A stretch of 64,000 bases of DNA from assembly GCF_012272815.1 (NCBI RefSeq), contig NZ_JAAWWL010000003.1, positions 167,082 through 231,081 on the forward strand, given 5' to 3'. Source of the stretch: Croceivirga thetidis (lineage in GTDB: Bacteria > Bacteroidota > Bacteroidia > Flavobacteriales > Flavobacteriaceae). A model generated the notes under the pieces. The model saw nothing but the letters and a program-made list of their open reading frames with translations, did no database searches and was not told the origin of the DNA. The position numbers were made by a program, and so were the translations under genes. Each line of letters opens with the position of its first letter. Position 1 is the stretch's first letter. Below, piece by piece: positions 34,826-44,814 of the stretch.

Positions 34826-35704
34826 ATGCCACGGCCACAAATACTTAGATTTTTACTGCTCGCGTTAATCGTTTTGCTAGTTTCCTCTTGCAAAGAGCTT
34901 TTCGGAGGCAAAGAAGAGCGAAAGGCTATTGCTAGGGCAGGGGAGCGTTTTCTTTACGAAGATGAAATTGTTTCACTGTTGAACAATACAGCATCCGGTC
35001 TTGATAGTGCCATGGTAGTAAACAACTACATTAATAATTGGGCATCAAAACAATTATTGCTTTCAAAGGCCAAAATCAATCTATCAGAAGCCAAACAGGC
35101 CGAGTTCAATAGACTCGTCGATAATTACAAGGCCGACTTGTATACACGGGCATATACTGAGGCCCTTGTGGCCCAATCGCAGGATACAGCCATTAGCAAG
35201 AATCAAATACGTCAATTCTACGAGGCAGAAAAGCAAAATTTTAGATTGAACGAAAAAGTGGTGCAATTGCGTTTTGTTGGGTTAACACCAGAGTTCTTGG
35301 ACAAGGAAATTGTAGTGGAACGAATGAAACGTTTTGAGAACGAAGACAAGAATTTTCTTGACTCGATAGCGGTTCAATTTAAAAAGATTCACTTGAACGA
35401 TTCTACTTGGGTCGGCACTGGCAGACTTATGGAAGAAATACCCCCGTTAACCTATCTTAATCAAGAAAAGTACTTAAAGAAATCACAATTCTTTGAGCTT
35501 CAAGATTCGGTAGGGGTATATTTGGGAAGGATAATTGACGTCTTGGATATCAATGATATAGCGCCCTTAAGCTATGTCGAACCTAACATAAAACAATTGA
35601 TACTTAATCGAAGGAGAATGGACTTCATTAGAAAACTCGAAACCGAGATTTTAGATGAAGCCCAAAAAAAGAATGAATTTGAGATATATGGCAAACAAGA
35701 TTAG
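34826..35704 (+). CDS. Lipoprotein with SurA/PpiC-like helical fold
   Basis: 292 residues from ATG 34826 (MPRPQILRFLLLALIVLLVSSCK), a lipobox LVSSC. The mature protein has a SurA/PrsA-like N-terminal helical domain (NNTASGLDSAMVVNNYINNW, ISKNQIRQFYEAEKQNF) and a degenerate parvulin-like C-terminal part. It lies directly before the SurA-like gene with a 17-base overlap, so both chaperones are co-translated. A role in outer-membrane protein folding is inferred from the pairing. Confidence 0.75.
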   Translation: MPRPQILRFLLLALIVLLVSSCKELFGGKEERKAIARAGERFLYEDEIVSLLNNTASGLDSAMVVNNYINNWASKQLLLSKAKINLSEAKQAEFNRLVDNYKADLYTRAYTEALVAQSQDTAISKNQIRQFYEAEKQNFRLNEKVVQLRFVGLTPEFLDKEIVVERMKRFENEDKNFLDSIAVQFKKIHLNDSTWVGTGRLMEEIPPLTYLNQEKYLKKSQFFELQDSVGVYLGRIIDVLDINDIAPLSYVEPNIKQLILNRRRMDFIRKLETEILDEAQKKNEFEIYGKQD

Positions 35705-37073
35705 TACAGTACTGGTATTATTGAGCTTTTCAGTTCTAGGTTTTGGTCAAGAAGTGGCTGAAGCAGTTGATTCAACAATCACGAAGCGAATAAAAGTTGA
35801 CGGTATAGCTGCCGTAGTTGGGGATTATGTAATTCTTGATTCGGATATCGAAAAAACATTGATAGACCTGAAAAACCAAGGTGCATCAACCCAAGATATT
35901 TCGCATTGTCAACTTTTAGGAAAATTGATGGAAGACCGGCTTTATGCGCATCAAGCAGTTCAAGATAGTTTATTGGTGTCCGATGAGCAGGTAAATGCTC
36001 AAAGTGATGCACAAATTCAGCAATTGATTTCGCAAGTAGGCTCAATGGAAAAGGTGTTGAAATTTTACAATAAACCGGATCGTGAAAGCTTTAGAAAAGA
36101 ACTTTTTGAAATCAATAAACTACGAATGCTTTCAGAACGAATGCAGTCAAATATTGTTGAGGACATCGAAGTGACCCCAGAAGAGGTGAGACAGTTCTTC
36201 AATAAGTTTGATGAGGAGGAATTGCCCATGATAGGGGCTGAGCTTGAAATTTCGCAAATTGTTAAGCAGCCAAAACCTAGTCAAGAAGCAAAAGATAAAG
36301 TCATCAATCGCCTGAATGAAATTCGACAGGATGTATTGGAAAATGGTTCCAGTTTCAAAGTAAAGGCGATTTTATATACCAAGGACGAGGCTTCTAGATC
36401 GAATGGCGGGTTTTACAGTATGACCCGAGAAACACCTTTTGTCAAAGAATTTAAAGACATGGCATTTAGTTTGCAAGAAGGTGAAATCTCTGAACCATTT
36501 GAAACAACTTTTGGTTACCATATTATTATGGTTGAAAAAATTAGGGGTCAAGAGGTCGATTTGCGCCACATTCTATTACAACCCGAAATATCAGAAAAGG
36601 AAATAGACAAGGCAGTAAAAGAATTGGATTCCATTAGACAGTATATTTTAGATGGTAAATTCACTTTTGCAGATGCGGCATTGGCATTTTCAGATGAGAA
36701 AGAAACTAAATTTGACGGTGGAGTCCTTAGAAATCCTATAGATTTCAGTGCCAAATTTGAGTTGACCAAAATGGACCCGTCACTGTACAATCAGATTCGA
36801 AATCTGAAAGATAACGAGATATCAAAACCTCTAAAAGAAGACGACCCAAGGGGTGGAGCTCCTAAGTTTAAAATAATGAAGATTTCTAACCGTTATGATG
36901 AGCATCGGGCAGATTTCGCAAAAGACTACCTTAAGATTCAAGAGCTTGCGCTTCGAGAAAAGCAGTATAGATCAATTAAGGAATGGATGGACGAAAAAAT
37001 AGAGGATAATTACATTCATGTAGATGCCGATAATCGTGATTGCGACTTTGCCAACAATTGGGTAAAACAATAA
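35688..37073 (+). CDS. SurA-like periplasmic peptidyl-prolyl isomerase
   Basis: 461 residues from ATG 35688 (MANKISTVLVLLSFSVLGFGQ, cleaved signal peptide); an in-frame ATG at 35655 is less likely since it lacks a signal start. The N-terminal SurA chaperone domain (GIAAVVGDYVILDSDIEKTL) is followed by two parvulin domains (EISQIVKQPKPSQEAKD ... TTFGYHIIMVEKI; VDLRHILLQPEIS ... DEHRADF). It is a chaperone for outer-membrane proteins in the periplasm. Overlaps the previous gene by 17 bases; moxR-type gene follows after 4 bases. Confidence 0.92.
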   Translation: MANKISTVLVLLSFSVLGFGQEVAEAVDSTITKRIKVDGIAAVVGDYVILDSDIEKTLIDLKNQGASTQDISHCQLLGKLMEDRLYAHQAVQDSLLVSDEQVNAQSDAQIQQLISQVGSMEKVLKFYNKPDRESFRKELFEINKLRMLSERMQSNIVEDIEVTPEEVRQFFNKFDEEELPMIGAELEISQIVKQPKPSQEAKDKVINRLNEIRQDVLENGSSFKVKAILYTKDEASRSNGGFYSMTRETPFVKEFKDMAFSLQEGEISEPFETTFGYHIIMVEKIRGQEVDLRHILLQPEISEKEIDKAVKELDSIRQYILDGKFTFADAALAFSDEKETKFDGGVLRNPIDFSAKFELTKMDPSLYNQIRNLKDNEISKPLKEDDPRGGAPKFKIMKISNRYDEHRADFAKDYLKIQELALREKQYRSIKEWMDEKIEDNYIHVDADNRDCDFANNWVKQ

Positions 37074-37077
37074 GTTA

Positions 37078-38034
37078 ATGTCTGACGTTCAAGCGGTTCA
37101 AAACCTTGTTGAGAAACATCAAAATTTAAAGAAAGAGATTGCTAAGGTCATTGTAGGCCAGAATGAGGTAATCGAACAAATATTACTATCTATTTATACG
37201 GGTGGACACTCTTTATTGATAGGTGTGCCGGGTCTAGCGAAAACACTAATGGTCAATACCATTGCCCAGACACTTGGGTTGAATTTTAAACGAATTCAAT
37301 TTACCCCTGATTTAATGCCCAGTGACATTTTAGGTAGTGAGGTATTGGATCAAGAGCGAAACTTCAAATTCATTAAAGGTCCCGTTTTTGCCAATATCAT
37401 TCTTGCAGACGAAATCAACAGAACCCCGCCAAAAACACAATCGGCCTTATTGGAAGCCATGCAAGAACGGGCCGTTACCGTCGCAGGACATCAATACAAG
37501 CTTGATCTGCCTTATTTTGTTCTTGCCACTCAAAACCCTATCGAACAAGAAGGTACCTATCCGTTGCCTGAAGCGCAATTGGACCGATTTATGTTTGCTA
37601 TAAAGTTGACCTACCCTTCAATCGAAGAGGAAATAGAAGTGGTAAAATCGACCACTGGCGACGATTCTGTTGTGCTAAATACCTTGTTCAGTGCTGAGGG
37701 AATTCGACAAGTACAAAGTTTGGTGCGAAGAATTCCCATTGCCGATAACGTAATTGACTATACGGTACGATTAGTTAACAAAACAAGACCCAGTTCTGAA
37801 ACTGCTCCAGCAGTAGTAAAGGATTTTGTTGATTGGGGTGCAGGGCCAAGAGCTTCTCAAAATTTAATTTTAGGTGCGAAGGCACATGCAGCGGTAAACG
37901 GAAAATTTTCTCCAGACATTGAAGATGTAAAGGCCGTTGCCTTGGGGATTTTAAGGCATAGAGTGCTTAAAAATTACAAAGCTGAGGCTGAAGGTATTTC
38001 AGAAGAACAAATTATCAGGGAACTGTTAGAATAG
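37078..38034 (+). CDS. MoxR-family AAA+ ATPase
   Basis: 318 residues. Walker A GVPGLAKTLMVN, Walker B IILADEINRTPPKTQSALLEAM, sensor 1 LATQNPIEQEGTYPLPEAQLDRF, and the arginine-rich lid identify the MoxR/RavA group. Such proteins are chaperones that mature VWA-domain or membrane complexes, often with a DUF58 partner. No DUF58 gene follows within the window segment. It is 4 bases after the SurA-like gene. Confidence 0.94.
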   Translation: MSDVQAVQNLVEKHQNLKKEIAKVIVGQNEVIEQILLSIYTGGHSLLIGVPGLAKTLMVNTIAQTLGLNFKRIQFTPDLMPSDILGSEVLDQERNFKFIKGPVFANIILADEINRTPPKTQSALLEAMQERAVTVAGHQYKLDLPYFVLATQNPIEQEGTYPLPEAQLDRFMFAIKLTYPSIEEEIEVVKSTTGDDSVVLNTLFSAEGIRQVQSLVRRIPIADNVIDYTVRLVNKTRPSSETAPAVVKDFVDWGAGPRASQNLILGAKAHAAVNGKFSPDIEDVKAVALGILRHRVLKNYKAEAEGISEEQIIRELLE

Positions 38035-38134
38035 CGACAATATAAATTGATTTTATCGCAACTTTTTACACTAAAAGTTCATTTCTGTTTTCGTATTTTT
38101 ACCAAAATTCAATAATTGTTAAATATAATTCAAG

Positions 38135-40405
38135 ATGGCATTTGATATTGACATGATAAAAGGGGTGTATTCCCACATGGCTGAACGGGTAGATAAAGCC
38201 CGTGAACTCCTAGGAAAGCCGATGACCTTGGCCGAAAAAATTCTCTACTCCCATCTTTGGGAAGGGGTTCCTTCAAAAGTATTTACCCGAGGTAAGGATT
38301 ATGTCGATTTCGCTCCTGATAGGGTAGCATGTCAAGATGCTACGGCTCAAATGGCTTTGCTTCAATTTATGCATGCTGGTAAACCTAAGGTGGCTGTTCC
38401 AACAACAGTGCATTGTGATCATTTGATTCAAGCTAAAGTAGGTGCCGATGCCGATTTAAAAAGAGCTAATGAAACCAGCAATGAAGTTTTTGATTTTTTA
38501 GGTTCGGTTTCTAAAAAATATGGGATAGGATTCTGGAAACCTGGTGCAGGAATAATACACCAAGTAGTATTGGAAAACTATGCATTCCCCGGTGGAATGA
38601 TGATTGGAACCGATTCACATACCGTGAACGCTGGTGGTCTTGGGATGGTTGCCATTGGAGTAGGTGGTGCAGATGCCGTTGATGTAATGGCAGGTATGGC
38701 TTGGGAACTAAAATTTCCAAAATTGATTGGTGTCAAACTAACTGGAAAGCTTTCTGGTTGGACCGCACCAAAAGATGTCATTTTAAAAGTTGCTGACATA
38801 CTTACCGTAAAAGGTGGAACAGGAGCAATCATAGAGTATTTCGGTGAGGGAGCTACTGCCATGTCATGCACAGGAAAAGGAACTATCTGTAATATGGGTG
38901 CGGAAGTTGGTGCTACAACATCAACATTCGGTTATGATGAATCAATGGACCGTTATCTGCGGGCTACAGATAGGGCAGATGTTGCTGATGCAGCTAATGA
39001 GGTGAAAGCTTACCTTACTGCCGACCCTGAATGTTATGCAAATCCAGAGGCTTATTTTGACCAAGTAATCGAAATTGATCTGAATACCTTGGAGCCTCAT
39101 TTAAATGGTCCTTTCACTCCAGATTTGGCAACGCCCATTTCGAAAATGGGAGAGGCAGCAAAAGCTAATGATTGGCCATTGAATGTTGAAGTTGGATTGA
39201 TTGGTTCATGTACAAACTCTTCTTATGAAGATATTTCACGTGCAGCCTCATTGGCGAAACAAGTTGCTGATAAAAACTTAAAGACCAAGTCTGACTTTAC
39301 CATTACACCTGGCTCTGAACAAGTTCGTTACACTATAGAAAGGGATGGTTTTATAGATACCTTCAATAATATTGGTGCTACTGTATTTGCAAATGCCTGT
39401 GGACCATGTATTGGTATGTGGGATAGGTATGGGGATAAAGCGGCAAATGGCCCAAGAAATACGATTGTACACTCTTTCAACAGAAACTTTGCCAAACGTG
39501 CCGATGGAAACCCTAATACCTTAGCATTCGTAGGTTCACCTGAATTGGTTACCGCGATAGCCATTGCGGGTCGATTGGATTTTAATCCTGCTACCGATAA
39601 ATTGATAAATGAAGAAGGAGAGGAGGTCATGTTGGATGAACCACGTGGTTATGAATTACCACCGGAAGGTTTTGCAGTTGAAGATGCCGGATTCATAGCT
39701 CCCGTTGCTGACGGAAGTGGGGTAGAGGTTGTTGTTTCTCCAGAATCTGAACGTTTACAATTATTGGCTCCTTTTGAACCTATTAAACCAGAAAGTTTGA
39801 TGGGGATGAAATTATTGATTAAAGCTTTTGGAAAATGTACGACGGATCATATTTCAATGGCAGGACCTTGGTTAAGATACAGGGGCCATTTGGATAATAT
39901 TGCCAATAATACGTTGATTGGAGCGGTAAACGCTTACAATAAAAAGACCAACTTCGTAAAGAATCAATTGAATGGAGAATACGGAGGTGTACCAGATACA
40001 CAACGGGAATATAAGGCAAATGGCATTATGACCATGGTTGTTGGTGATCACAATTATGGTGAAGGTTCATCTAGAGAGCATGCAGCTATGCAACCTAGGC
40101 ATTTAGGTGTTGCCGCTGTTCTCGTAAAATCGTTTGCGCGTATTCACGAAACCAATCTAAAGAAGCAAGGTATGCTCGGATTGACTTTTGCCAATGAGAA
40201 CGATTATGACCTGATTCAGGAAGATGACACCTTCAATTTTACCGACATCAAAGATTTTGCTCCTGGTAAGCCTTTGACCATTGAGGTGGTTCATGCTGAT
40301 GGAAGTAAAGACACCATCATCGCAAATCACAGTTATAACAATGCTCAGATTGAGTGGTTTAAAGAAGGTTCAGCATTGAATCTAATAAAGAAGCAAAACG
40401 CTTAA
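38135..40405 (+). CDS. acn: Aconitate hydratase
   Basis: 756 residues, close in type to the mitochondrial enzyme rather than bacterial AcnB. The 4Fe-4S ligands are in [10 protein letters not shown] and [12 protein letters not shown]; the C-terminal swivelling domain has [16 protein letters not shown] and [14 protein letters not shown]. It interconverts citrate and isocitrate in the TCA cycle. It has its own terminator and is transcribed alone. Confidence 0.96.
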   Translation: MAFDIDMIKGVYSHMAERVDKARELLGKPMTLAEKILYSHLWEGVPSKVFTRGKDYVDFAPDRVACQDATAQMALLQFMHAGKPKVAVPTTVHCDHLIQAKVGADADLKRANETSNEVFDFLGSVSKKYGIGFWKPGAGIIHQVVLENYAFPGGMMIGTDSHTVNAGGLGMVAIGVGGADAVDVMAGMAWELKFPKLIGVKLTGKLSGWTAPKDVILKVADILTVKGGTGAIIEYFGEGATAMSCTGKGTICNMGAEVGATTSTFGYDESMDRYLRATDRADVADAANEVKAYLTADPECYANPEAYFDQVIEIDLNTLEPHLNGPFTPDLATPISKMGEAAKANDWPLNVEVGLIGSCTNSSYEDISRAASLAKQVADKNLKTKSDFTITPGSEQVRYTIERDGFIDTFNNIGATVFANACGPCIGMWDRYGDKAANGPRNTIVHSFNRNFAKRADGNPNTLAFVGSPELVTAIAIAGRLDFNPATDKLINEEGEEVMLDEPRGYELPPEGFAVEDAGFIAPVADGSGVEVVVSPESERLQLLAPFEPIKPESLMGMKLLIKAFGKCTTDHISMAGPWLRYRGHLDNIANNTLIGAVNAYNKKTNFVKNQLNGEYGGVPDTQREYKANGIMTMVVGDHNYGEGSSREHAAMQPRHLGVAAVLVKSFARIHETNLKKQGMLGLTFANENDYDLIQEDDTFNFTDIKDFAPGKPLTIEVVHADGSKDTIIANHSYNNAQIEWFKEGSALNLIKKQNA

Positions 40406-40430
40406 TAAACGTAACAAAATCCATATTTTT

Positions 40431-40457
40431 AAAACTCCTGAATTTTCAGGAGTTTTT
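40431..40457 (+). terminator. Intrinsic terminator of the aconitase gene
   Basis: AAAACTCCTGAA pairs with TTCAGGAGTTTT with a two-base turn, followed by T residues, 25 bases after the aconitase stop. Confidence 0.85.
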
Positions 40458-40475
40458 TAGTTAAAACCAATTGAA

Positions 40476-41036
40476 ATGAAACTAAGCAAGAAGACCTTTT
40501 TAAATGTTCTGCTGATACTTTTTATATTATCCTTCTTTGTTACCCCTCTTGGTTACTATGGAAAACTATTTTTGAATCAATTATTCGCCCAATCCCCTGA
40601 AATCATACCAGAAGAGCAAAGAGAAGTTTTGGCTGATTATAACTGGCGATTGAAGAACGAAGAATGGGATTTTTTTAGTTTCGAAAAATCGAAAGGCAAA
40701 GTTGCTATCGTAGTATTTTGGGCAAGTTGGAAACTCCCTGCCTGTGAAGCCGAAATGCGTGGACTTCAAAAGTTATATGATGATTATAAGGGGAAGGTTG
40801 ATTTTTATGCTATTACCAATGAAGAAAGACCCCCAGTAGAAGAATTTGCAGAGAAAGTAAAAATTACAATGCCAATAACCTATTTGATTATTGGTGACAA
40901 GTCTCCTTTAGAAATAAAAGAACCTCCCGCATCATATATCATAAACAAAGCTGGTGAAATTGTAGCCTCAAAAGAGGGTATTTCCGACTGGAACAGTAAA
41001 AAAGTTCGAACCTTATTGGATACCTTACTTAGGTAA
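40476..41036 (+). CDS. TlpA/thioredoxin-like protein lacking the CxxC motif
   Basis: 186 residues: a membrane anchor (FLNVLLILFILSFFVTPLG) then a periplasmic thioredoxin fold. The strand-and-active-site region reads VVFWASWKLPACEAEM, where TlpA relatives have WCxxC. Only one cysteine remains and there is one extra residue, so disulfide exchange by the usual mechanism is not possible. The rest of the fold (VDFYAITNEERPPVEEFAEK, PPASYIINKAGEIV) is intact. It may be a structural or one-cysteine protein. It follows aconitase after the terminator. Confidence 0.83.
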   Translation: MKLSKKTFLNVLLILFILSFFVTPLGYYGKLFLNQLFAQSPEIIPEEQREVLADYNWRLKNEEWDFFSFEKSKGKVAIVVFWASWKLPACEAEMRGLQKLYDDYKGKVDFYAITNEERPPVEEFAEKVKITMPITYLIIGDKSPLEIKEPPASYIINKAGEIVASKEGISDWNSKKVRTLLDTLLR

Positions 41037-41039
41037 TCT

Positions 41040-41495
41040 TTAACGGTTTTGTTTGAAATATTTTAGCGGAACCACCAACATTCCAAAGCACTCTCCATCG
41101 TTCTTGCCCAAATGTTTATGGTGAATTTTATGGGCCCTTCTAACCCCCTTTGCATACCAATTATTAGCGTTTCTAAAGATTTTAAAGCGTTGGTGAATAA
41201 AAATATCGTGCACTAAGAAATAAGCGATACCGTATGCCAAAATGCCAAAGCCTAAAGGCCACCCATACCAAAAGTCAGTTTCGGCGCCTAAGTAAAACAA
41301 GGTCATACTCACTACAGCATAGAAAATGAAAAAAGCATCATTACGCTCAAACCACGAATCATGGTCTTTCCGGTGATGATCCTTGTGAAGCACCCAAAGA
41401 AAGCCATGCATCACATATTTGTGGGTAAACCATGCCATAAATTCCATGATACTAAAGGTGGCCAAAAAAATAAGAATCCAAAGGGCAATTTTCAT
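41040..41495 (-). CDS. crtZ: Beta-carotene hydroxylase CrtZ
   Basis: 151 residues from ATG 41495 (MKIALWILIFLATFSIMEF). Four helices and the histidine boxes THKYVMHG, HKDHHRKDHD, HDIFIHQRF and HKIHHKH of di-iron carotene hydroxylases (sterol-desaturase/fatty-acid hydroxylase superfamily). It would hydroxylate beta-carotene to zeaxanthin. Last gene of the operon, starting 1 base after the crtB stop. No lycopene cyclase is in this operon, so that gene must lie elsewhere. Confidence 0.9.
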   Translation of the reverse strand: MKIALWILIFLATFSIMEFMAWFTHKYVMHGFLWVLHKDHHRKDHDSWFERNDAFFIFYAVVSMTLFYLGAETDFWYGWPLGFGILAYGIAYFLVHDIFIHQRFKIFRNANNWYAKGVRRAHKIHHKHLGKNDGECFGMLVVPLKYFKQNR

Positions 41496-41496
41496 T

Positions 41497-42336
41497 TTAA
41501 ACCAATTGTAATTTGTAGTTAACGTATGATTTCGCCAAAAGTCCAAATTTTTGATAATTCGGCACGCGTATTCGAGTATTTTTTATTTCTAAAGGTGGAG
41601 TTTTCTGAAGTTTTTGCAACAACTTCTTGTAATATTTAAACGCGGTATAAACCCCGAATTTTGCCTCGTCAGGAAGTCGTTCTATGCCGTAAAAGCCTTG
41701 GGCAAAGTCGGCTTCTATCTCTGAGACTATGCGTTTTTTCGATTCCTCATCCAATTCTAATAAGTTGGTATTTGGAAAGTAAGAACGTTCCAATAATTCG
41801 TAATCAGCTTTTAAATCTCGTAAGAAGTTCACTTTTTGAAAAGCAGAACCCAATGCCATGGCCGATTCTTTGAGTTCGTTATATTTTTTTTCATTCCCAT
41901 TCACGAATACACATAGGCACATTAAGCCTACAACATCGGCGGATCCATAAATATATTCTTTGTACTCTTGGTCAGTTGCGTATTGTTTCTTGGTTAAATC
42001 CATGCGCATACTCTTCATAAATGCCTCAACTAGGTGCAATGGAATGTTGTATTTATGAAAGGTATACTGAAATGAATTTAAGATAGGGTTGAGGCTGATT
42101 TTTTGCTCGAGTGATAGATAAAGTTCCTTCTCAAAATTTTCAAAAAGCAACTCTTTCTCATAATCATGAAATGTGTCGACAATTTCATCGGCAAAACGAA
42201 CAAAACCGTAAATATTATAAATATCAGCGCGAATGGAAGTTCCTAACATTTTTGTAGCAAGTGAAAAAGAGGTACTGTATGATTCAGTAACCAATTTGCT
42301 ACAAGCATAAGAAACATTATCAAAAATTCGTTTCAT
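41497..42336 (-). CDS. crtB: Phytoene synthase CrtB (squalene/phytoene synthase family)
   Basis: 279 residues. The two aspartate-rich motifs are FVRFADEIVDTFHD and NFLRDLKADYELLERSYFP; the start SYACSKLVTESYSTSF is the family's usual N-terminus. It condenses two geranylgeranyl diphosphates to phytoene. It starts 1 base after the crtI stop and ends 1 base before crtZ, so translation is coupled. Confidence 0.93.
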   Translation of the reverse strand: MKRIFDNVSYACSKLVTESYSTSFSLATKMLGTSIRADIYNIYGFVRFADEIVDTFHDYEKELLFENFEKELYLSLEQKISLNPILNSFQYTFHKYNIPLHLVEAFMKSMRMDLTKKQYATDQEYKEYIYGSADVVGLMCLCVFVNGNEKKYNELKESAMALGSAFQKVNFLRDLKADYELLERSYFPNTNLLELDEESKKRIVSEIEADFAQGFYGIERLPDEAKFGVYTAFKYYKKLLQKLQKTPPLEIKNTRIRVPNYQKFGLLAKSYVNYKLQLV

Positions 42337-42337
42337 A

Positions 42338-43792
42338 CTATTTTTTGTTTTTGATTAAATCGGCAACCAATTTGCCTGATATTAATGCTGGAGGTACCCC
42401 AGGACCAGGCACGGTCAATTGGCCAGTGAAATATAGATTATTGACCTTGCTACTTTTTAAATTGGGCCGTAAAAACGCGGTTTGTGATAATGTATTCGCC
42501 ATGCCATAAGCGTTACCTTTGAAAGAGTTGTATTCTTCTACAAAGTCATTGACACAAAAGCTTTCCTTAAATATAATGTTATTTTTTAGCGATTGGTTGG
42601 TTCTTTCTTCAAGACGTTCTAGGATAATATCGAAATATTGATTGCGTAGTGCATCAGTATCTTCAAGACCAGGGGCTATTGGAATTAAGAAAAAACCAGC
42701 TTCAGCTCCTTCTGGAGCCATTGAATTATCAGTTACAGATGGAAAATTCGCATAAAATAAGGGCTCTTCTGGCCATTGGGGCCTATCATAGATTTCCTTA
42801 GCGTGTTTATCAAAATCCGTATCAAAGAAAAGATTGTGATGCTCAACGTTTGCTAATTTCTTATCAAACCCAACATAAAACAACAATGAACTAGGCGCAT
42901 AGGTCTTCTTTTGCCAATAGTTTTCGGAATATTGCCGGTAATTTTGGTCTAAAAGAGACTCTGCGTGATGATAATCCGCTCCTGCAATTACGATATCTGA
43001 GGGAAATGACTTTCCATCGACTTCGATGGAATCCACCTTTCCAGAAGAAACATTGATTTTTTGCACCGCCTTGCCAGTATGGAAAACAACTCCCAGTTCT
43101 TCAGCTAAGGATTTCATGGCCTTAACTACTTCAAACATACCACCCTTAGGATGCCAAGTGCCCAGACCGAAGTCGGCGAAATTCATAAAGCTATAGAAAG
43201 AAGGGGTTTTACTTGGCTTAGCACCTAAAAACAAAACTGGAAATTCGAGCGTTGAAATCAACATTGGATTTTTAAATCGCCTTCGAACTTCCCCACTTAT
43301 AGTTCGGAAAAATTGTCCAACCCGCAAGACAGTGTCTTTGGTCACCAACTCAGTTGGTGATAAACCTGGCCGCAAAACGATTTCATTAATGGCAATATCA
43401 TAGTTGTCACCAGCTTTAGCAATAAACTTTTTCAAATGCCTTGAACTTCCTGGTTCAATTCGTTCAAATTCTTGGCAGATTTTTTCTAGGGTATCACCTA
43501 TTGTTATTACCTCGTCCTTAAAGAAAATTTTGTAGGCGGGATCTAATTTTCCTAGCTCGTAGTAATCAGATGGGCTCTTGTCAAAATCAGCAAAGAATTT
43601 TTCAAAAATGTCAGGCATCCAATACCAACTTGGCCCCATGTCGAATGTAAACCCCTGCTTGTTTAATTGCCTAGCCCTACCGCCAATGGTGTCGTTTTTT
43701 TCGAATACCTCGGTCTCGTGCCCTTGTTTTGCTAGATAACAAGCTGCTGAAAGGGATGAAAACCCAGAACCTATAACACTTACTTTCGCCAT
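42338..43792 (-). CDS. crtI: Phytoene desaturase CrtI
   Basis: 484 residues. FAD-binding N-terminus VIGSGFSSLSAACYLAKQGH, the EKNDTIGGRARQLN loop and C-terminal LYFTGQLTVPGPGVPPALISGKLVADL are characteristic. It introduces the four double bonds that turn phytoene into lycopene. It begins at the base next to the regulator's stop codon; the four genes form one operon. Confidence 0.95.
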   Translation of the reverse strand: MAKVSVIGSGFSSLSAACYLAKQGHETEVFEKNDTIGGRARQLNKQGFTFDMGPSWYWMPDIFEKFFADFDKSPSDYYELGKLDPAYKIFFKDEVITIGDTLEKICQEFERIEPGSSRHLKKFIAKAGDNYDIAINEIVLRPGLSPTELVTKDTVLRVGQFFRTISGEVRRRFKNPMLISTLEFPVLFLGAKPSKTPSFYSFMNFADFGLGTWHPKGGMFEVVKAMKSLAEELGVVFHTGKAVQKINVSSGKVDSIEVDGKSFPSDIVIAGADYHHAESLLDQNYRQYSENYWQKKTYAPSSLLFYVGFDKKLANVEHHNLFFDTDFDKHAKEIYDRPQWPEEPLFYANFPSVTDNSMAPEGAEAGFFLIPIAPGLEDTDALRNQYFDIILERLEERTNQSLKNNIIFKESFCVNDFVEEYNSFKGNAYGMANTLSQTAFLRPNLKSSKVNNLYFTGQLTVPGPGVPPALISGKLVADLIKNKK

Positions 43793-44692
43793 TTAGATAA
43801 TGCTAATAAGTCTTTCTATAGAATTAAAGGTCTTTATGTTGTTCGGAAGTTTGTCTTCATCCAGAAACTGAATCATACGACCTAGAATCCAAAGTGAGGA
43901 CCCAGAATCAGGAGCAAGATATTTGATAAATTCCTTGATGTATTTCTGGAGGTTATCCTTGGTAGGTGTTATCGTGAAGTACGACACAAAATGAATATTA
44001 TCATAATATTTTTTAAGGTCAATCATACTTTCTAGTGGCATGGACTGCCCAAGAAATATGGTTTTATAACCTTTCAAAATAATTTCATAATTCAAATACA
44101 GAAGACCTAGTTCATGAATTTCATTTTCAGGTAAGTACAGCACAAAAATCTTATCTGTTCTTGTGGGGTCTACCGTCTGAAGTTTTTCAACATTTGTAAA
44201 AATCTTCTGTTTTATGAGGTGGGTTACGAAATGCTCATGTGATGGGCTGATGGTATCTGTTTGCCATAAAAGCCCAAGTTCATTCAATAGCGGTATGAAT
44301 ACCTCATTAAAAATTTCGCGAAAAGAACGTTCAGCCAACAGACCATTGTACGTACTTATAAAAAGATTTTGGTCAAAATTGACCATAGCAAGCTTAAAGG
44401 CATTTATGGCATGGCTCTTTTCACTGTTTTTCGCAACGATTTCCCTAACGGTAACCGGTATTTCAGACTCAGGTATTTTAGCGATTTTGGAGATTTTATA
44501 ACCATTGTTGTAAAGCAAGGTTACATTCAATAGTTTCTGAAGACTTTTAAGGCTGTAGGTTCTTATGTTAGTGCTTGTACGTTCTGGTGAGAGCAAACCG
44601 TACCTTTTTTCCCAAATTCGAATTGTATGAGCTTTAATTCCAGATAGATTTTCCAGATCGCGAATACTGAAATGCTTCTTTACGTTGTTCAT
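43793..44692 (-). CDS. MerR-family regulator with B12-binding-like domain (CarH/LitR type)
   Basis: 299 residues from ATG 44692 (MNNVKKHFSIRDLENLSGIK); an ATG 24 bases upstream is less likely. The N-terminal winged helix-turn-helix (HTIRIWEKRYGLLSPERTSTN) is MerR-type. The C-terminal part has the cobalamin-photoreceptor motifs: W-x9-EH (LLWQTDTISPSHEHFV) and E-x-H-x-x-G (ENEIHELG). In CarH these hold adenosyl-B12, whose light-driven loss releases the repressor from DNA. It heads the carotenoid operon and its own promoter is overlapped by an inverted repeat, so it probably autoregulates and switches crtI-crtB-crtZ on in light. Confidence 0.87.
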   Translation of the reverse strand: MNNVKKHFSIRDLENLSGIKAHTIRIWEKRYGLLSPERTSTNIRTYSLKSLQKLLNVTLLYNNGYKISKIAKIPESEIPVTVREIVAKNSEKSHAINAFKLAMVNFDQNLFISTYNGLLAERSFREIFNEVFIPLLNELGLLWQTDTISPSHEHFVTHLIKQKIFTNVEKLQTVDPTRTDKIFVLYLPENEIHELGLLYLNYEIILKGYKTIFLGQSMPLESMIDLKKYYDNIHFVSYFTITPTKDNLQKYIKEFIKYLAPDSGSSLWILGRMIQFLDEDKLPNNIKTFNSIERLISII

Positions 44693-44703
44693 TATTTGAG
44701 AAA

Positions 44704-44735
44704 AATAGTTAAACAAATTTACATTATTAACTATT
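44704..44735. promoter_or_regulatory. Inverted repeat operator at the carotenoid operon promoter
   Basis: AATAGTTAA (44704-44712) and TTAACTATT (44727-44735), nine-base perfect arms with 14 bases between. The -7 box of the minus-strand promoter (44714-44721) lies inside the spacer, so a dimer bound here would block transcription. Regulator candidate: the CarH-like protein just downstream. Confidence 0.6.
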
Positions 44736-44746
44736 CACCCAACAAA
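44714..44746 (-). promoter_or_regulatory. Promoter of the carotenoid operon
   Basis: On the minus strand TTTG (44746-44743), 21 bases, TAAATTTG (44721-44714), matching the Bacteroidota consensus. It lies about 22 bases before the regulator's ATG. Confidence 0.75.
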
Positions 44747-44814
44747 ATGTATCGTTAAAATTTTTCTGTTATCGGATAAATGAAGAAAAGCTAGGCTATA
44801 ATTGACGAAAATTG

